NCBI GenBank assembly: GCA_024742755.1
Contig: JANSXW010000051.1
Span: 1-40,148 of the forward strand
Length of the DNA: 40,148 nt
Source of the DNA: a bacterium
Lineage (GTDB): Bacteria; Bacteroidota; Bacteroidia; Chitinophagales; Saprospiraceae
Direction of reading: 5' to 3'
Shown piece by piece: positions 7,920-19,292 of the stretch; position 1 is the stretch's first letter, and every line of letters starts with the position of its first letter. The notes beneath the pieces were generated by a model. The model did no database searches and was not told the DNA's origin. It was given only the letters and a program-made list of their open reading frames with translations. Position numbers and translations under genes: made by a program.

Positions 7920-9832
7920 AATTAGACGCGAAAATACCTGAGGGCCCGCTACAGGAAAAATGGAACCGCTACAAAGCGACCTGCCGCCTCGTGAGCCCCA
8001 ACAACAAAAAGAAACTGGACATCATCGTCGTGGGCACTGGCCTGGCAGGCAGCTCGGCAGCCGCTTCTTTTGCGGAAATGGGCTACAAAGTCAAGTCTTT
8101 CTGCTTTCAGGACAGCCCCCGCCGGGCACACTCGGTAGCGGCGCAGGGTGGTGTGAATGCCTCCAAGAACTATCAGAACGACGGCGACAGCGCCTTCCGG
8201 ATGTTTTACGATACCCTCAAGGGGGGCGACTTCCGGGCGCGCGAAGCCAATGTCTACCGCCTGGCGGAATGTTCTGCCAACCTGATCGATCAGGCGGTGG
8301 CGCAGGGCGTGCCTTTCGCCCGTGAGTATGGCGGCTACCTGGCCAACCGCTCCTTTGGAGGCGTGCAGGTCCGTCGGACTTTCTACGCCCGCGGGCAAAC
8401 CGGGCAGCAGCTGCTCCTCGGTGCCTACTCTGCCCTCAACCGGCAGGTCGCGGAGGGCAATATCGAACTCTTCGCCCGTCACGAAATGCTGGAGCTCGTG
8501 CTCATCGATGGCAAGGCAAGGGGCATCATCGCCCGCAATCTGGACACCGGCAAGATCGAGCGCCACGCTGCACACGCTGTGGTACTGGCAACCGGTGGCT
8601 ATGGAAAAATCTATTATTTGTCTACCCTCGCTATGGGCTGCAACGGCTCGGCCATCTGGCGGGCACATAAAAAAGGCGCCGGGTTCGCTTCCGCAAGCTG
8701 GACGCAAATCCACCCTACCTGTCTGCCGCAATCGGGCGACTATCAGTCCAAACTCACCCTGATGTCGGAATCCCTGCGCAACGACGGGCGCATATGGGTA
8801 CCCCAAAAAGCCAACGACCCGCGCAAACCGGGCGACATCCCCGAAGACGAGCGCGATTACTACCTGGAGCGCCGCTACCCGGCCTTTGGCAACCTCGCCC
8901 CACGGGATATCGCTTCCCGTGCCGCTAAGGAACGGATTGATGCCGGGTTTGGCGTTGGCCCGCAGCGCAATGCCGTCTATCTCGACTTTGCCCACGCTAT
9001 TCAGGAGTACGGAGAGGATACGATCCGGGAACGCTACGGCAACCTCTTCCGGATGTATGAGAAAATTACCGGGCATAACGCCTACCAACGCCCAATGATG
9101 ATCTCCCCGGCTGCCCACTTCTCTATGGGCGGGCTTTGGGTGGACTATGAACTCATGACGAGCATCCCGGGACTTTATGCCATTGGGGAATGCAACTTCT
9201 CTGACCACGGCGCGAACCGCCTGGGGGCCAACTCCCTCCTGCAGGCTTGTGTGGATGGCTACTTTATCCTGCCCTACACCATCGGCAACTACCTGGCAGA
9301 TGAACTCCGGGTGGGGAAGATCAGCACCGATCATCCGGCTTTCGCGCAAGCGGAACAACAGGTAGAGGCGCAGCTGCAACAACTGCTCAACATCAAAGGC
9401 AACCGCACCGCTACTGATTATCACAAGGAGCTCGGTGCACTGCTGTACGACAAATGCGGGGTGCAACGGACGAAAGAGGGGCTGGAAAGCGCCATTGAGC
9501 AAATCCGCGCACTGCGGGCTGACTTTTGGGAAAACCTCCGCGTGCCAGGGGAGGCCGCGCACGTCAATACCGAGCTGGAAAAAGCCGGCCGCGTAGCTGA
9601 CTACCTCGAACTGGCTGAGCTGATGTGCTACGATGCCCTCACCCGGGACGAGTCCTGCGGGGCCCACTTCCGGGAGGAGTTTCAGACTGCGGAAGGAGAA
9701 GCCGAACGGCGGGACGAGGAATACCAGTTCGTATCCGTATGGGAATATGCGGGCGCCAGTCAGCAACCCGTGCTCCACCGGGAGGAACTGGCGTTTGAAA
9801 CCATTCAACCTAGCGTAAGAAGTTACAAGTAA
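7916..9832 (+). CDS. sdhA: succinate dehydrogenase flavoprotein subunit
   Basis: This is the catalytic FAD subunit of complex II, oxidising succinate to fumarate. The start at 7916 overlaps the sdhC stop and gives 638 residues, normal for the Bacteroidota/epsilonproteobacterial-type SdhA/FrdA; a longer open frame upstream lies inside sdhC and is rejected. The dinucleotide-binding motif [10 protein letters not shown] is at 40-49. The covalent-flavin histidine is H72 in HSVAAQGG. The active-site region includes the segment around PAAHFSMGG and the later [11 protein letters not shown] motif. It should be followed by electron transfer to SdhB, whose gene begins within the stop codon (TAATG at 9830-9834). 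Sequence alone cannot exclude operation as a fumarate reductase. Confidence 0.96.
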   Translation: MKLDAKIPEGPLQEKWNRYKATCRLVSPNNKKKLDIIVVGTGLAGSSAAASFAEMGYKVKSFCFQDSPRRAHSVAAQGGVNASKNYQNDGDSAFRMFYDTLKGGDFRAREANVYRLAECSANLIDQAVAQGVPFAREYGGYLANRSFGGVQVRRTFYARGQTGQQLLLGAYSALNRQVAEGNIELFARHEMLELVLIDGKARGIIARNLDTGKIERHAAHAVVLATGGYGKIYYLSTLAMGCNGSAIWRAHKKGAGFASASWTQIHPTCLPQSGDYQSKLTLMSESLRNDGRIWVPQKANDPRKPGDIPEDERDYYLERRYPAFGNLAPRDIASRAAKERIDAGFGVGPQRNAVYLDFAHAIQEYGEDTIRERYGNLFRMYEKITGHNAYQRPMMISPAAHFSMGGLWVDYELMTSIPGLYAIGECNFSDHGANRLGANSLLQACVDGYFILPYTIGNYLADELRVGKISTDHPAFAQAEQQVEAQLQQLLNIKGNRTATDYHKELGALLYDKCGVQRTKEGLESAIEQIRALRADFWENLRVPGEAAHVNTELEKAGRVADYLELAELMCYDALTRDESCGAHFREEFQTAEGEAERRDEEYQFVSVWEYAGASQQPVLHREELAFETIQPSVRSYK

Positions 9833-10578
9833 TGAAGATACAACTGAAAATATGGCGGCAGGAAAATGCCAAGGCTAAAGGCAAGATGGTAGACTACGAC
9901 CTTCCGGATGTCAACCCGGAGATGTCCTTCCTCGAAATGCTTGATGTCCTGAATGAAAAACTGATCCGCTCCGGGGATGACCCCATAGAATTTGACCACG
10001 ATTGCCGGGAAGGCATCTGTGGGCAGTGCGGGCTCTTCATCAACGGCCGGGCACACGGACCGATGTCAGCCACCACCACCTGTCAGCTGCACATGCGGCA
10101 CTTTGAAGACGGGGACACCATCTACGTGGAGCCTTTCCGGGCCAGCGCTTTTCCGGTAGTGAAAGACCTGCGCATCGACCGCTCCGCTTTTGACCGCATC
10201 ATTCAGGCCGGGGGCTTTATTTCCACCCGTACCGGTGATGCGCCCGAGGCCAATGCCATCCCAATCGGGCACCAAACTGCGGAAGATGCCTTTGATGCTG
10301 CTGCCTGCATTGGTTGCGGGGCTTGTGTAGCTACCTGTAAGAATGCCTCTGCCGCCCTCTTTACCGGCGCAAAGGTAAGCCACCTGGCCATGCTGCCACA
10401 GGGCGAGCCGGAATCTCCCGAACGGGCAGAAAAGATGGTCGCGCAAATGGAAGCCGAAGGGTTTGGGCACTGTACCAATACCGGAGCCTGTGAGGTCGAA
10501 TGCCCGCAGGAGATCTCCATAGAGCACATTGCCCGCATGAATTTTGAATACAACAAAGCCGCCGTGCTCGAGAAGTAG
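9832..10578 (+). CDS. sdhB: succinate dehydrogenase iron-sulfur subunit
   Basis: The 248-residue electron-transfer subunit of complex II carries three clusters. The 2Fe-2S ligands are C58, C63, C66 and C84 in CREGICGQC and TTCQLH. The 4Fe-4S ligands are in [11 protein letters not shown] (C159, C162, C165) and the following cluster cysteines include C169, C214, C220 and C224 ([11 protein letters not shown]), giving 3Fe-4S plus the crossed cysteine of the 4Fe-4S motif. The gene overlaps the sdhA stop by one base. Only 23 bp, with no hairpin, separate it from the first V-ATPase gene, so transcription may continue into that operon. Length and spacing match the Bacteroidota b558-type enzyme. Confidence 0.96.
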   Translation: MKIQLKIWRQENAKAKGKMVDYDLPDVNPEMSFLEMLDVLNEKLIRSGDDPIEFDHDCREGICGQCGLFINGRAHGPMSATTTCQLHMRHFEDGDTIYVEPFRASAFPVVKDLRIDRSAFDRIIQAGGFISTRTGDAPEANAIPIGHQTAEDAFDAAACIGCGACVATCKNASAALFTGAKVSHLAMLPQGEPESPERAEKMVAQMEAEGFGHCTNTGACEVECPQEISIEHIARMNFEYNKAAVLEK

Positions 10579-10601
10579 CACCCGGCAAGACAAACAATAT
10601 T

Positions 10602-11210
10602 ATGGAACAAAAGCTTCAATCCCTACTCGAAAAGATTCAGCAGGAGGGCGTAGACAAAGGGCAGGAGGTGGCCAACAGCCTCATCAACGATGCCGAGCAA
10701 AAAGCAGAGGACATCGTCATCGCTGCCCAGCGCCGTGCCGAAGAAATCCGGAAGCAGGCCGAACAGGATGCGGAGGAGCTGAAACGCAACGTCACTTCTG
10801 AGCTGAAGCTATCCGCAGAACAGACCGTGGAGGCCCTGCAGCAACGCATTACCGAACTGGTGACCGCCAAAGCCACGGCCGCGCCAACGCAGGCCACTTT
10901 TAGTGACAAGTCCTTTCTCAAGGGGGTGATCCAGTCATTGATCGAACACTGGCAAAAGGACGGTCAGGGCGCTGCGCTGCACCTCTCGCCGGAGCGGGAA
11001 AAGGAGCTTTTCGACTTCTTCTCCGCCCGGGCTCAGGAAAGCCTGAAGGAAGGCCTCGTGGTCAAACCCGCGCCGTCCCTTGCAGAGGGCTTCCGTATCG
11101 GGCCGGCAAATGGCAGCTATGTGGTGTCTTTCACCGAAGAGGATTTTCAGGCTTTCTTTGCCGACTTCCTGCGGCCGCGCACCAAAAAACTGCTTTACGG
11201 AGCGGACTAA
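10602..11210 (+). CDS. atpE: V-type ATP synthase subunit E
   Basis: This 202-residue protein forms the peripheral stalk linking the A3B3 head to the membrane part of the V/A-type ATPase. The first 90 residues are a charged coiled coil rich in Glu, Lys, Gln and Ala (AEEIRKQAEQDAEEL and similar). The C-terminal half (about 100-200) is globular and ends in the FRIGPANGSYVVSFTEEDF region typical of E subunits of the chlamydial/Bacteroidota type. No separate subunit G/H is encoded nearby, so E may act as a homodimeric stalk or pair with an unlinked protein. It begins 23 bp after sdhB. In V/A-type nomenclature atpE here means subunit E, not the F-type c subunit. Confidence 0.88.
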   Translation: MEQKLQSLLEKIQQEGVDKGQEVANSLINDAEQKAEDIVIAAQRRAEEIRKQAEQDAEELKRNVTSELKLSAEQTVEALQQRITELVTAKATAAPTQATFSDKSFLKGVIQSLIEHWQKDGQGAALHLSPEREKELFDFFSARAQESLKEGLVVKPAPSLAEGFRIGPANGSYVVSFTEEDFQAFFADFLRPRTKKLLYGAD

Positions 11211-11237
11211 ATTTTATCATTCATCATACCGCCTGAC

Positions 11238-12059
11238 ATGAGCCAACTGCAAAAACGCGATTACTTCTACCTCATCTCCAGCTTACCGGAGATGGTGCTC
11301 GACCAAAGCCGGGCGCCCTACACGATGGTGGACTTTGTAGCGCAGTTGGAAGAGGCGCTCGAACCCGATGATTTTAAACTTGTCCGCATCCTCCTGCGCC
11401 CCCACGACAACCGCAACCTGCTCCGCCTGCTGGGAGAACAAACCGGGGACTGGGATACGCTGGGGCAATTTTCAGAGGCGGAAATGCAGGAAGCCCTCAA
11501 AGCGGACCACGGGCTGCCGGACTACATGCACCGGTTTTACCGGGCGCACCAAAGCGAGCAGCCCATCCACCCGGAGCAAAGCTGGACCAATCAGCTGTCC
11601 GGGCTGTACTACGAGGCCGCACTCCGGCAAACGGAAGGCTTCCTTCACAACTGGCTGGTATTTGAGCGCGGGCTGCGCAATATCCTGGCCGCCTGGAATA
11701 TCCGCCACTACGCCTTACGAAACGAAGGGCAACTGATCGGTCAGGGCGAAAACATTGAGGCGCTGAAAAAATCCCGCGCCCGCGACTTTGGGCTGGGCAC
11801 CGATTACCCCTACTTACCGAAATTACTCAACCAACTGGAACGCGACGACCTCCTGCTCCGCGAAAAGGACATCGACCGCGTGCAGTGGAATTATATAGAC
11901 GAACAGCTGACCTTCCACTACTTCACGATAGAAGTGGTGCTGGGCTATCTGTTGCAGCTCCGTATGCTGCAGCGGTGGCTTTCTCTTGACCCGCAGGCCG
12001 GGCAGGAACGGGTACGCAGCTTCATATCCGAAATGGAACAAAAGATAAAACGCTCATGA
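11238..12059 (+). CDS. DUF2764 protein of the V-ATPase operon, possible subunit C equivalent
   Basis: The 273-residue soluble protein sits exactly where chlamydiae and many Bacteroidota carry a DUF2764 gene, between subunits E and A. It starts with MSQLQKRDYFYLISSLPEM, is predominantly helical, has no membrane segment or signal peptide, and is rich in aromatic and acidic residues. Archaeal and Enterococcus operons have subunit C at this approximate place, which connects the central stalk to the rotor ring, and no C gene is present here. A C-like role is therefore a reasonable inference but not shown by any motif I can identify. Its stop overlaps the atpA start (ATGA at 12056-12059), implying translational coupling. 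Confidence 0.8.
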   Translation: MSQLQKRDYFYLISSLPEMVLDQSRAPYTMVDFVAQLEEALEPDDFKLVRILLRPHDNRNLLRLLGEQTGDWDTLGQFSEAEMQEALKADHGLPDYMHRFYRAHQSEQPIHPEQSWTNQLSGLYYEAALRQTEGFLHNWLVFERGLRNILAAWNIRHYALRNEGQLIGQGENIEALKKSRARDFGLGTDYPYLPKLLNQLERDDLLLREKDIDRVQWNYIDEQLTFHYFTIEVVLGYLLQLRMLQRWLSLDPQAGQERVRSFISEMEQKIKRS

Positions 12060-13831
12060 CGGCAACGCAGCAACATACCACCGGCCGCGTCAACGGCATT
12101 ATTTCCAACCTCGTCCTGGTAGAAGTGGACGGCCCGGTTGGGCAAAACGAAATCTGTTTCATACAGCACGGGGAAACCTCGCTGATGGCAGAGGTCATTA
12201 AAGTGATGGGCGACAAGGCCTATGTTCAGGTTTTCGAAAGCACCCGCGGGCTCCGGCCCGGTATGGAGGTGCGCTTCGAAGGGCACATGCTTGAGGCTAC
12301 CTTCGGCCCGGGCATCCTTTCCTGCAATTACGATGGCCTTATGCACGACCTCAGCACCATGAGCGGCATTTTTCTGCAAAGGGGCGACTATACCTCCGCC
12401 CTCGATCTGGAGAAGGAGTGGGCCTTCGAACCTTTGGCTAAAGCCGGGGACGAAGCCACCGCCGCGCACTGGCTCGGGCAGGTGGACGAAAACGGCATTG
12501 CCCACAAAATTATGGTGCCCTTCAAAATGAAGGGGCGCTATACGATTGCAGAGGTGATGCCGGCCGGTAACTACAAAGTTCAGGATACCATCGCTGTGCT
12601 CAAAGATGAGCGCGGGACCGAATACAAAGTGAGCATGCTCCAAAAATTCCCGGTGAAACAGGCGGTGAAGGCCTACCGGGAGAAACCCCGCCCGTTCCAA
12701 CTGCTGGAAACCGGCGTGCGCACCATCGACACCCTCAATCCTATGGTGGAAGGCGGCACGGGCTTCATCCCCGGCCCGTTCGGTAGTGGCAAAACCGTGC
12801 TGCAGCATGCCATTTCCAAACAGGCAGAAGCCGATATTGTGATCGTGGCGGCTTGTGGCGAACGCGCCAACGAAGTGGTGGACCTTTTCGTGGAATTCCC
12901 TGAGCTGGAAGACCCCTGGACGGGCCGTAAGCTCATGGAGCGGACGACCATTATTGCCAACACCTCCAATATGCCGGTGGCGGCACGGGAAGCTTCCGTT
13001 TACACAGCCATGTCGATTGCCGAGTACTACCGCTCCATGGGGCTGAAAGTGCTCCTCCTTGCCGACTCCACCTCCCGATGGGCACAGGCGCTCCGGGAAA
13101 TGTCCAACCGGATGGAGGAACTCCCCGGGCCTGATGCCTTCCCGATGGACCTTCCGGCCATTGTGTCCAACTTCTACGCACGGGCGGGATACGTGTACCT
13201 CAATAACGGGAAAACGGGCTCTATCACCTTCATCGGTACGGTATCGCCCGCCGGTGGCAACCTTAAGGAGCCCGTTACGGAATCGACCAAGAAAGTGGCG
13301 CGTTGTTTCTACGCCCTTTCCCAGTCCCGGGCAGACAGTAAGCGCTACCCGGCCATTGACCCCATCGAAAGCTATTCCAAATATCTGGAGTACCCCGAAC
13401 TGCAGCGGGTACTGAATGAACAGATTGAAGAAGGCTGGACCGAAAAGGTCAACGAGCTAAAGAATATCCTGCTGCGGGGCAAAGAAGCCGCCGAGCAGAT
13501 CAACATCCTCGGGGACGATGGCGTGTCCATCGATACCCACCTGGTTTTCTGGCGGTCTGAAGTGGTGGATGAGATCATCCTTCAGCAGAACGCCTTTGAC
13601 GAGGTGGATGCCCGCACGCCTATGGACCGGCAGCAGTTCCTGGTCAACAAAGTGCTCGAAGTGGTGGCTACGCCCCTGAGCTTTGAGGGCTACGAGGAAA
13701 TCAACCCCTACTTCAAGCGGGTCATCAATGCCATGAAGCAGATGAACTACTCGGAATTCGAGTCGGATGCCTTCAACCAGAATATGAAGGAACTGGAAGA
13801 CACCCTGGCCGAACGTAAACAAGCAAACTAA
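12056..13831 (+). CDS. atpA: V-type ATP synthase catalytic subunit A
   Basis: This 591-residue subunit is the ATP-hydrolysing or -synthesising A subunit of the V/A-type ATPase. The N-terminal beta barrel (about 10-75) begins with GRVNGIISNLVLVEV. The insertion domain typical of A subunits lies at about 115-195. The P-loop is GPFGSGKT at about 240-247, followed by the catalytic glutamate in the CGERANEVVD motif near 269. Further nucleotide-domain motifs are LLADSTSRWAQALREMSNRMEELPGP split across 320-350 and the SPAGGN segment near 400. Length and motifs are normal. The start overlaps the DUF2764 stop. Confidence 0.97.
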   Translation: MTATQQHTTGRVNGIISNLVLVEVDGPVGQNEICFIQHGETSLMAEVIKVMGDKAYVQVFESTRGLRPGMEVRFEGHMLEATFGPGILSCNYDGLMHDLSTMSGIFLQRGDYTSALDLEKEWAFEPLAKAGDEATAAHWLGQVDENGIAHKIMVPFKMKGRYTIAEVMPAGNYKVQDTIAVLKDERGTEYKVSMLQKFPVKQAVKAYREKPRPFQLLETGVRTIDTLNPMVEGGTGFIPGPFGSGKTVLQHAISKQAEADIVIVAACGERANEVVDLFVEFPELEDPWTGRKLMERTTIIANTSNMPVAAREASVYTAMSIAEYYRSMGLKVLLLADSTSRWAQALREMSNRMEELPGPDAFPMDLPAIVSNFYARAGYVYLNNGKTGSITFIGTVSPAGGNLKEPVTESTKKVARCFYALSQSRADSKRYPAIDPIESYSKYLEYPELQRVLNEQIEEGWTEKVNELKNILLRGKEAAEQINILGDDGVSIDTHLVFWRSEVVDEIILQQNAFDEVDARTPMDRQQFLVNKVLEVVATPLSFEGYEEINPYFKRVINAMKQMNYSEFESDAFNQNMKELEDTLAERKQAN

Positions 13832-13845
13832 AAAAACGAATCATC

Positions 13846-15168
13846 ATGCCCACCGCATTTCAACGGATATATACCAAGCTAGAGGAAATCACCAAAGCGA
13901 CCTGTACGGTGCGTGCTACGGACGTTGGCTACGAAGAACTGGCCACTGTGAACGGGCAACTGGCACAGGTGGTAAAAATCATGGGCGATGAAGTCACCCT
14001 GCAGGTATTCGCAGGTACGGAAGGGGTGCCTACGGATGCGGAGGTAGTCTTTCTGGGCAAGGCTCCCAGCCTGAAGGTGAGCGAAGCCCTGGCCGGCCGC
14101 TTCTTCAATGCCTACGGCGACCCCATCGACGGCGGACCGAAGGTGGAAGGGGATGAACAGGAAATCGGCGGGCCATCGGTGAACCCCGTGCGGCGCAAAC
14201 AGCCTTCGGAACTCATCACCACCGGTATTGCCGGTATCGACCTCAACAACACCCTGGTCACCGGGCAGAAGATCCCTTTCTTTGCAGACCCCGACCAGCC
14301 GTTCAATCAGGTGATGGCCACCGTGGCCCTGCGTACCGCTGCCGACCGTATTGTGCTGGGCGGTATTGGGCTGACCAACGACGACTACCTCTACTTCAAA
14401 AGTGTATTTGAAAATGCCGGCGCCCTCCACCGCATCGTCAGCTTTGTGAATACCACCGAAGACCCGACTGTGGAGCGCCTGCTCGTGCCCGATATGGCAC
14501 TGACCGCAGCGGAGTACTTTGCCGTGGAGAAAAAGGAAAAGGTGCTGGTACTCCTCACCGATATGACGCTCTACGCCGATGCGCTGAGTATCGTCTCCAA
14601 CCGTATGGACCAGATCCCATCCAAAGACAGTATGCCGGGCTCCCTGTACAGCGACCTGGCAAAGCTGTACGAAAAAGCTGTGCAGTTTGACGATGGCGGT
14701 TCCATTACAATTGTGGCCGTGACCACGCTTTCCGGCGGGGATATTACCCACGCCATTCCGGATAATACCGGATATATCACCGAGGGGCAGCTTTTCCTGC
14801 GCCGCGACACAGACATCGGCAAGGTAATCGTAGACCCCTTCCGGAGCCTTTCCCGGCTTAAGCAGCTGGTGATTGGCAAGAAGACCCGGGAAGACCACCC
14901 GCAGGTGATGAACGCCGCCGTGCGCCTCTACGCCGATGCGGCCAATGCCCGTACCAAGCTCGAGAACGGCTTCGAGCTGACTGATTACGACGAACGGACG
15001 CTGGAGTTTGCCCGGGAATACTCCGACAAGCTCCTGGCTATTGATGTGAATATTGATACGGACAAAATGCTGGATACGGCCTGGCAGTTGTTTGCCGCCC
15101 ACTTCTCCAAAGCCGAGGTAGGCATCAAGCAATCCCTGACTGACCAATACTGGCCCGAAAACCAATAA
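13846..15168 (+). CDS. atpB: V-type ATP synthase subunit B
   Basis: The 440-residue non-catalytic B subunit alternates with A in the hexameric head. It has the N-terminal barrel with IMGDEVTLQVF and GRFFNAYGDPIDGGP, but as expected for B subunits it has no functional Walker A motif: the corresponding loop is TGQKIPFFADPDQPFNQ. The segments LLTDMTLYADALSIVSNRMDQIPS and GSLYSDLAKLYEKA match the conserved B subunit core. Fourteen base pairs separate it from atpA and six from the next gene. A large open frame on the opposite strand over this gene is a codon-bias shadow. Confidence 0.97.
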   Translation: MPTAFQRIYTKLEEITKATCTVRATDVGYEELATVNGQLAQVVKIMGDEVTLQVFAGTEGVPTDAEVVFLGKAPSLKVSEALAGRFFNAYGDPIDGGPKVEGDEQEIGGPSVNPVRRKQPSELITTGIAGIDLNNTLVTGQKIPFFADPDQPFNQVMATVALRTAADRIVLGGIGLTNDDYLYFKSVFENAGALHRIVSFVNTTEDPTVERLLVPDMALTAAEYFAVEKKEKVLVLLTDMTLYADALSIVSNRMDQIPSKDSMPGSLYSDLAKLYEKAVQFDDGGSITIVAVTTLSGGDITHAIPDNTGYITEGQLFLRRDTDIGKVIVDPFRSLSRLKQLVIGKKTREDHPQVMNAAVRLYADAANARTKLENGFELTDYDERTLEFAREYSDKLLAIDVNIDTDKMLDTAWQLFAAHFSKAEVGIKQSLTDQYWPENQ

Positions 15169-15174
15169 TGAGCT

Positions 15175-15767
15175 ATGGCAATCGCTTTCCAATACAACAA
15201 GACGTCCCTGCAGCACCTCAAGAAGCAGCTCAAGATTCGCGAGAATGCCCTGCCTATCCTGAAGAATAAGGAGGCGGCGCTGCGCGTAGAGGTCAAAAAA
15301 GCCCGTAAGGAAGCGGAGCAGGTGGCGGCAGAATTGGAGCAGACGATTGACCGGCACGAAAGTATGGCCGGGCTCTGGGAAGAGTTTGATTTCAACCTGC
15401 TGGAGGTGGAATCTGTGGAAATAGGCAGCCAAAAGGTAGCTGGCGTGGCCACTCCGGTCCTCAGGGACATACAGTTCATCCGCCACCCGTTCAGCCTGTT
15501 CAACCGGCCGGCCTGGTTCCCGGCGGGGATGGAGTTGCTCAAGCAGTGGATAGAACTCGCCTTGCGCCGCAAAGTCATCCTGCAGAAAATGGACCGCCTG
15601 GAATTTGCCCGAAAGAAGACCACCCAAAAGGTCAACCTGTACGAAAAAGTACAAATCCCCGGCTATGAAGATGCCATCCGAAAGATTGAGCGCTATCTGG
15701 AGGACGAGGAGAATTTGGCGAAAGCCGCCCAGAAGATTGTGAAAAAGCGCAGCAACAGCGATGCCTT

Positions 15768-15771
<4 letters not shown>
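15175..15771 (+). CDS. atpD: V-type ATP synthase subunit D
   Basis: Subunit D is the central rotor shaft, the counterpart of F-type gamma. The 198-residue protein has a long N-terminal helix (FQYNKTSLQHLKKQLKIRENALPILKN region, residues 4-30) and a C-terminal helix (about 125-190, RKVILQKMDRLEFARKKTTQKVNLYE region) that would form the coiled-coil shaft, with a short mixed domain between them. The conserved C-terminal KKTTQKVNLYEKVQIPGYEDAI segment identifies the family. Its stop overlaps the atpI start (ATGA at 15768-15771). No subunit F gene, the usual shaft partner, was found in the cluster. Confidence 0.93.
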
Positions 15772-18034
<2,263 letters not shown>

Positions 18035-18042
18035 GCCAAAAT

Positions 18043-18675
18043 TCAGAACGTCACCTTCCGGTATAAATCACTGAGTAGGAAATCTCCTTCGCCCAATACC
18101 GGGCAAGACTCGGATTCAGTTGTAAAGTCCCGCAGCAGCCACCCATCCTGCTCGGGCTCACGGGTGTAGCTCGTTACCCGCATGGACGTACTGTGAATAA
18201 ACAGCAACTGCTGTACAGAAGGCATTTCGCGGTAGCGGTGCAGCTTGGTGGAGAGGTCTTCCTGCTCGGTAGGGGGAGACAGGACTTCAACCAGCAGGAC
18301 TGGGTTGGTGGTAGCATTGACGCCGGGCAGTACTTCTTTTTTCTCGGCTTGCCCCCTGACGACGGTGCAATCGGCGTTGTAGTAATTTTTGGTGATGCCC
18401 TCAGCGTAGAGCGGGAGGTTGCTGCCGTAGATGTAATAAGCATCATCCTTGTCCAGAAGATTACTGATCAACTTGATGATTGCAGCAACGATCAATTCAT
18501 GCTTATCAGAAGCTTGTCCCATAACAGAAATTATTTCGCCACCGTAGTACTCCACGCGGTACTCTGCGGCAGGCAGGAGCTCCAGAAAGTCTTCCCAGCT
18601 TGCCGCAATACGCAGCTCTGTGCCGTATTTCAGGCGTTCTTCCAGGGTTGTCGGGATTTGAGTGGTGACCTCCAT
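18043..18675 (-). CDS. Uma2-family (DUF820) restriction-endonuclease-fold protein
   Basis: The 210-residue protein has the DUF820/Uma2 pattern of a PD-(D/E)XK-fold core: a region with YYGGEIISVMGQASDKHELI, then the predicted catalytic aspartate in NADCTVV and glutamate in PVLLVEVLSPPTEQED, followed by KLHRYREMPSVQQLLFI. Uma2 proteins are widespread and expanded in cyanobacteria and some Bacteroidota. Their function is unknown; nuclease activity is predicted from the fold only. The gene is alone on the minus strand, convergent with atpK. The start codon at 18675 opens with MEVTTQIPTTLEERL, a normal N-terminus for the family. No promoter box of the local consensus was seen. Confidence 0.85.
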   Translation of the reverse strand: MEVTTQIPTTLEERLKYGTELRIAASWEDFLELLPAAEYRVEYYGGEIISVMGQASDKHELIVAAIIKLISNLLDKDDAYYIYGSNLPLYAEGITKNYYNADCTVVRGQAEKKEVLPGVNATTNPVLLVEVLSPPTEQEDLSTKLHRYREMPSVQQLLFIHSTSMRVTSYTREPEQDGWLLRDFTTESESCPVLGEGDFLLSDLYRKVTF

Positions 18676-18731
18676 CGGTTAAAGTTTAAATGTTGTCTGT
18701 AGCATAAGTTGGGACAATAGTTGTGCAGCAC

Positions 18732-19220
18732 CTAAAACAGGCTTCCCTGACGGGCAAAGCTCAGCGGGTTTTCCAATTCCAGCAACTGCCGTTTCATATC
18801 CAACCCGTAAAAGTACCCTTGCAGTTCCCCGCTTTTGGCAATGCACCGGTGACAGGGGACCACAATCGCAATAGGGTTGTGCCGGTTGGCCTGCCCTACT
18901 GCACGGACGGCTTTTTTATCCCCCAGGTTTTCGGCAATCGCCTGATAGGTGGTGGTGTGGCCGTAGGGGATTTTCAGGAGTTCGTTCCAGACCGCTCTGT
19001 GGAAAGGCGGGGCATCTCCAAAGTCGAGCTTAAGGTTAAAGCCATCCCGGTCGCCCCGGAAGTATTCAGCCAGCTGCTGTATGCAGGGTTTGAGGACCGC
19101 CGGGATAGGCCCTGTGGGACAAGGCTTGGTCGACACCATCTGCACCAGGCTGATGCCATCTTCGCTACCCTCTACACGAAGGCAGCCAAACGGGGACAGG
19201 AAATGAGCGTATTCAGTCAC
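18732..19220 (-). CDS. ogt: methylated-DNA--protein-cysteine S-methyltransferase
   Basis: This repair protein removes O6-alkyl groups from guanine by irreversible transfer to its own cysteine. It is 162 residues long, typical of Ogt/AGT without a fused Ada domain. The HTH DNA-binding element contains AVRAVGQANRHNP (about 104-116; the arginine-finger equivalent lies in RAVG). The acceptor is C123 in VVPCHRC, followed by GYFYGLDMKRQLLELE near 135-150. The loop usually written GYxGGL reads GYFYGL here, a Tyr replacing one Gly, and the residue after PCHR is Cys instead of Val; both are mild variants. It is not obviously in an operon with its neighbours. The symbol ogt is used for the family and orthology was not tested. 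Confidence 0.9.
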   Translation of the reverse strand: MTEYAHFLSPFGCLRVEGSEDGISLVQMVSTKPCPTGPIPAVLKPCIQQLAEYFRGDRDGFNLKLDFGDAPPFHRAVWNELLKIPYGHTTTYQAIAENLGDKKAVRAVGQANRHNPIAIVVPCHRCIAKSGELQGYFYGLDMKRQLLELENPLSFARQGSLF

Positions 19221-19292
19221 GGCTGTAAGGATTACCGCTGTAATTTACCGGTTTTTCACCAATTCTTCAATCTTTATCCGCCCGGTAGGATT

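Noticed and set aside
7949-9808. Long open frame on the minus strand opposite sdhA.
   Set aside because: sdhA on the plus strand has every family motif; the antisense frame has no recognisable domain and arises from G+C-rich codon use.
13879-15654. 591-codon open frame on the minus strand opposite atpB and atpD.
   Set aside because: Both plus-strand genes are certain, and the antisense translation spans two genes without any domain.
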